Origin: Bradyrhizobium sp. CCGB12
GTDB lineage: Bacteria > Pseudomonadota > Alphaproteobacteria > Rhizobiales > Xanthobacteraceae
Assembly (NCBI RefSeq): GCF_024199845.1
Contig: NZ_JANADO010000001.1
Span: 5,642,001-5,706,000, forward strand
Direction: 5' to 3'
Length of the DNA: 64,000 nucleotides
A program made the translations under genes and the position numbers. The notes beneath the pieces are model-generated. The model searched no databases. It saw nothing but the letters and a program-made list of their open reading frames with translations, and had not been told where the DNA came from. Below, in pieces: positions 62,251 to 64,000 of this stretch (within the stretch, counting starts at the first letter, position 1; the number at the start of each line of letters is the position of its first letter).

Positions 62251-63505
62251 TGAGTTCGCCCTGGCGTGTGGATTTGCCGGGTTGGGCGGTGGTAGCGACG
62301 GGAGCTGGCGCGGAGCCCTCGAGATACGCAGCGCCAGATCCCGTCGCGGGTGGCATTTGCTGGCGAACTCGGAGGGCGTCTTCCATCCGAGCTGCGAGTG
62401 TGGTCGTTCATCGTTGTAATCGGCCCGCCAACATCCGAGCGCGATGCGGGCCTAGGCCAGCGACGTGAACATCGTCTCATTCAACAGTTCATCCCGCAGC
62501 CAGCCTGAAGCTCTCGATGAAGGCGTTCTGAATGGGCTTACCCGGGGCGATGTAGTGCCATGCGACGCGGCTCTGATCGGCCCAGGTCAGGATGGCGTTG
62601 CTGGCGAGCTCGCTGCCGTTGTCGCTGACCACCATTTTCGGCTTGCTGCGCTCAATCAGTAGCCGGCGCAGTTCCCGCGCCACCCGGGTGCCGGAGAGCG
62701 AGATGTCAGCCACCAGCGCCAGACACTCGCGGGTATGGCCGGGGACCGCGCGACGCACTCATGTGCGCCTCGTGGTGCAGTCGTCGACCACGGTCAGGAT
62801 GCGGAAGCGGCGGCCATCGGTGAGCTGGTCCGATACGAAGTCAAGCGACCAGCGATCGTTGGGGGCCATCGGCACCATCATCAGGGCCCCGGTCCCAATT
62901 GCTCGCTTGCGGCCGCCACGGCGCCGCACTGCGAGCTTCTCCTCCCGGTAGAGCCGGAAGAGCTTCTCGTGGTTGACCAGATAGCCCTCTCGCTTGAGCA
63001 AAACATGGAGGCGCCGATAGCCGAAGCGACGGCGCTCCTGGGCCATCGCCCTCATGCGTTGACGCAGGGCGGCTTCATCCGCCCGGGTCGTCTGGTATCT
63101 GACGGTCATGCGGCAATAGCCGATGGCTTTACTTACACGCACGCCATTCGCTCATCCCGTGGGCCTCCATGAGATGCGCGACAGCTTTCCGCGGCGTCAC
63201 CACTTCTTTCCCAACAAGTCCTTCAACGCCGCGTTGTCCAGCATGGCGTCGGCCAGCAGCCGCTCCAGCCGCTTGTTCTCATCCTCCAGCGTCTTCAGCC
63301 GCTTGGCCTATGAGACCTCCATCCCGCCAAACTTAGCTTTCCATTTGTAGATACTGGCGTCACTGCCACCGTGCTTCCGGCACAGATCGGCAACTGAAAC
63401 GCCAGCCTCGTGCTCCTTCAAAATCCCGTTGATCTGCTCTTCCGAAAAGCGGCTGCGCTTCATGCTCTGGTCCTCGCGCGGGGCCAGAACGAACTTAAAA
63501 CTGGA
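62251..63505 (-). mobile_element. IS3-family element inserted in a dehydrogenase gene
   Basis: OrfA starts at 63463 (MKRSRFSEEQINGILKEHEA) and runs to KAKFGGMEVS, where the next codon is a stop (TAG). It continues as KRLKTLEDENKRLERLLADA. OrfB has VSKAIGYCRMTVRYQ, RRRFGYRRLHVLLKREGYLV, RWSLDFVSDQLTDGRRFRIL with TVVDDC (first Asp), then MVVSDNGSELASNAI (second Asp) and NAFIESF (Glu) after a frameshift near 62760. Imperfect terminal repeats are visible: CCAGTCCTGAGTTCGCCC at the left and, on the other strand at the right, CCAGTTTTAAGTTCGTTC. Inactive. Confidence 0.85.
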
Positions 63506-63559
63506 TTAAGCCCGTGGGGCAAGGCGTTGGATAGCTCAGGCGCTCCAGACTCTCATCAT

Positions 63560-64000
63560 CGCAAATTGCGCGACGCTTGGGTCCGAGTTTTTTCAGTGTT
63601 TTTGGCGATTAGCCTCTCCACCTCGGGTTCTGGAATTGGCGTGCGCGATCCGGTATCATACTTGTACCAGCCCTTGCCGGTCTTTTGACCAAATCGACCG
63701 GCCTTGCACAACGCATTCTCGATTTCAGATCGTGATGCCCTGCGCCTTGGGCCATTGCAAGCTGATCCAACCCCGCTAGATCGCTCACAGCGAACGAACC
63801 CATCGGCATGCCAAACTTGAGCACTACCGCATCAATCTGCTGGGACAGGGCGCCCTCTGCTTGTAATCTTGTTCAAACATTCGATTGCCGACCAATCCGT
63901 CGCAAACTCCGACCACCACTGGCACTTTGCTGATCCTGCGCGCTACCGAGACCGGTCACGAGCGCCTCGGGCGTTGTTCGCGCACTGCGAACGTTTTGCA
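63560..64000 (-). pseudogene. 3-hydroxyacyl-CoA dehydrogenase, upstream part (partial)
   Basis: Continues beyond the right edge. The minus strand gives TTPEALVTGL, ARRISKVPVVVGVCDGLVGN with RMFEQDYKQ, then LKFGMPMGSFAVSDLAGLD, and in other frames FGQKTGKGWYKYDTG and IPEPEVERLIAKN. These are the end of the NAD-binding domain and the first C-terminal domain of bifunctional enoyl-CoA hydratase/hydroxyacyl-CoA dehydrogenases. Frameshifts lie near 63690 and 63850. It ends at the IS3 element, and the remaining C-terminus is at 62050-62250. Confidence 0.85.

Overview
The window looks like part of the symbiosis island (or a similar accessory region) of a Bradyrhizobium-type alphaproteobacterium. The reasons are the porin of the Bradyrhizobium/Brucella Omp2b type, the rhizobial IS families (IS110, IS3, IS66, IS256, IS481, IS630, IS701, IS1182, IS30), the many amino-acid/betaine/acyl-CoA catabolic genes, and the extreme density of broken genes. 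No rRNA, tRNA, CRISPR array or replication origin was seen, and no nod, nif or fix structural gene was recognised. Organism assignment is inference.

Layout. 0-3.1 kb: dead IS110 and IS3 copies. 3.3-7.0 kb: a perfect -24/-12 (sigma-54) promoter, a frameshifted TauD-type dioxygenase, an intact two-gene ABC-2 transporter and a hemolysin-III fragment. 7.1-9.4 kb: an intact minus-strand pair, EctB-like aminotransferase then crotonase. 9.5-13.2 kb: IS debris, one intact protein of unknown function and an SDR fragment. 14-15.4 kb: intact NtaA-type flavin monooxygenase. 15.4-20.3 kb: IS481, IS3, IS630 and IS701 remnants around an intact M24 creatinase/ectoine-hydrolase-like gene. 20.4-25 kb: second crotonase, TesB thioesterase, SDR and BKACE remnants. 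25.5-35.3 kb: IS66, IS1182, IS110, IS256 and IS30 remnants around an ornithine-cyclodeaminase-family gene and a second M24 gene. 36.2-37 kb: intact methyltransferase. 37.6-39 kb: IS256 fragment and second IS110 copy. 39.4-56.2 kb: a long minus-strand run, described below. 57.5-61.3 kb: porin, MarR regulator and a hydrolase-fold protein. 62-64 kb: a fatty-acid-oxidation gene split by an IS3 element.

How the genes fit together. Read in the direction of transcription (minus strand), 56.2 to 39.4 kb encodes a dimethylglycine/sarcosine dehydrogenase-type flavoprotein, EtfB, EtfA, formyl-THF deformylase PurU, FolD, a BisC/TorA-type molybdoenzyme, the C-terminal part of a glycine-betaine-demethylase-type Rieske oxygenase, a RidA protein, a DAO-family oxidase, and a five-gene peptide/opine-type ABC importer. 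This is the gene content expected for N-demethylation of betaine-like compounds: methyl groups go to tetrahydrofolate, electrons to ETF, and formyl units leave as formate. Only the dehydrogenase, PurU and the DAO-family oxidase read through intact; the rest carry frameshifts or deletions. Elsewhere, two M24 enzymes without metal ligands, an ornithine-cyclodeaminase-family enzyme and an EctB-like aminotransferase recall ectoine-type metabolism, while BKACE, thioesterase, crotonases and a hydroxyacyl-CoA dehydrogenase recall acyl-CoA or carnitine-type catabolism. The picture is a catabolic island that is mostly eroding, with a limited set of genes still open.
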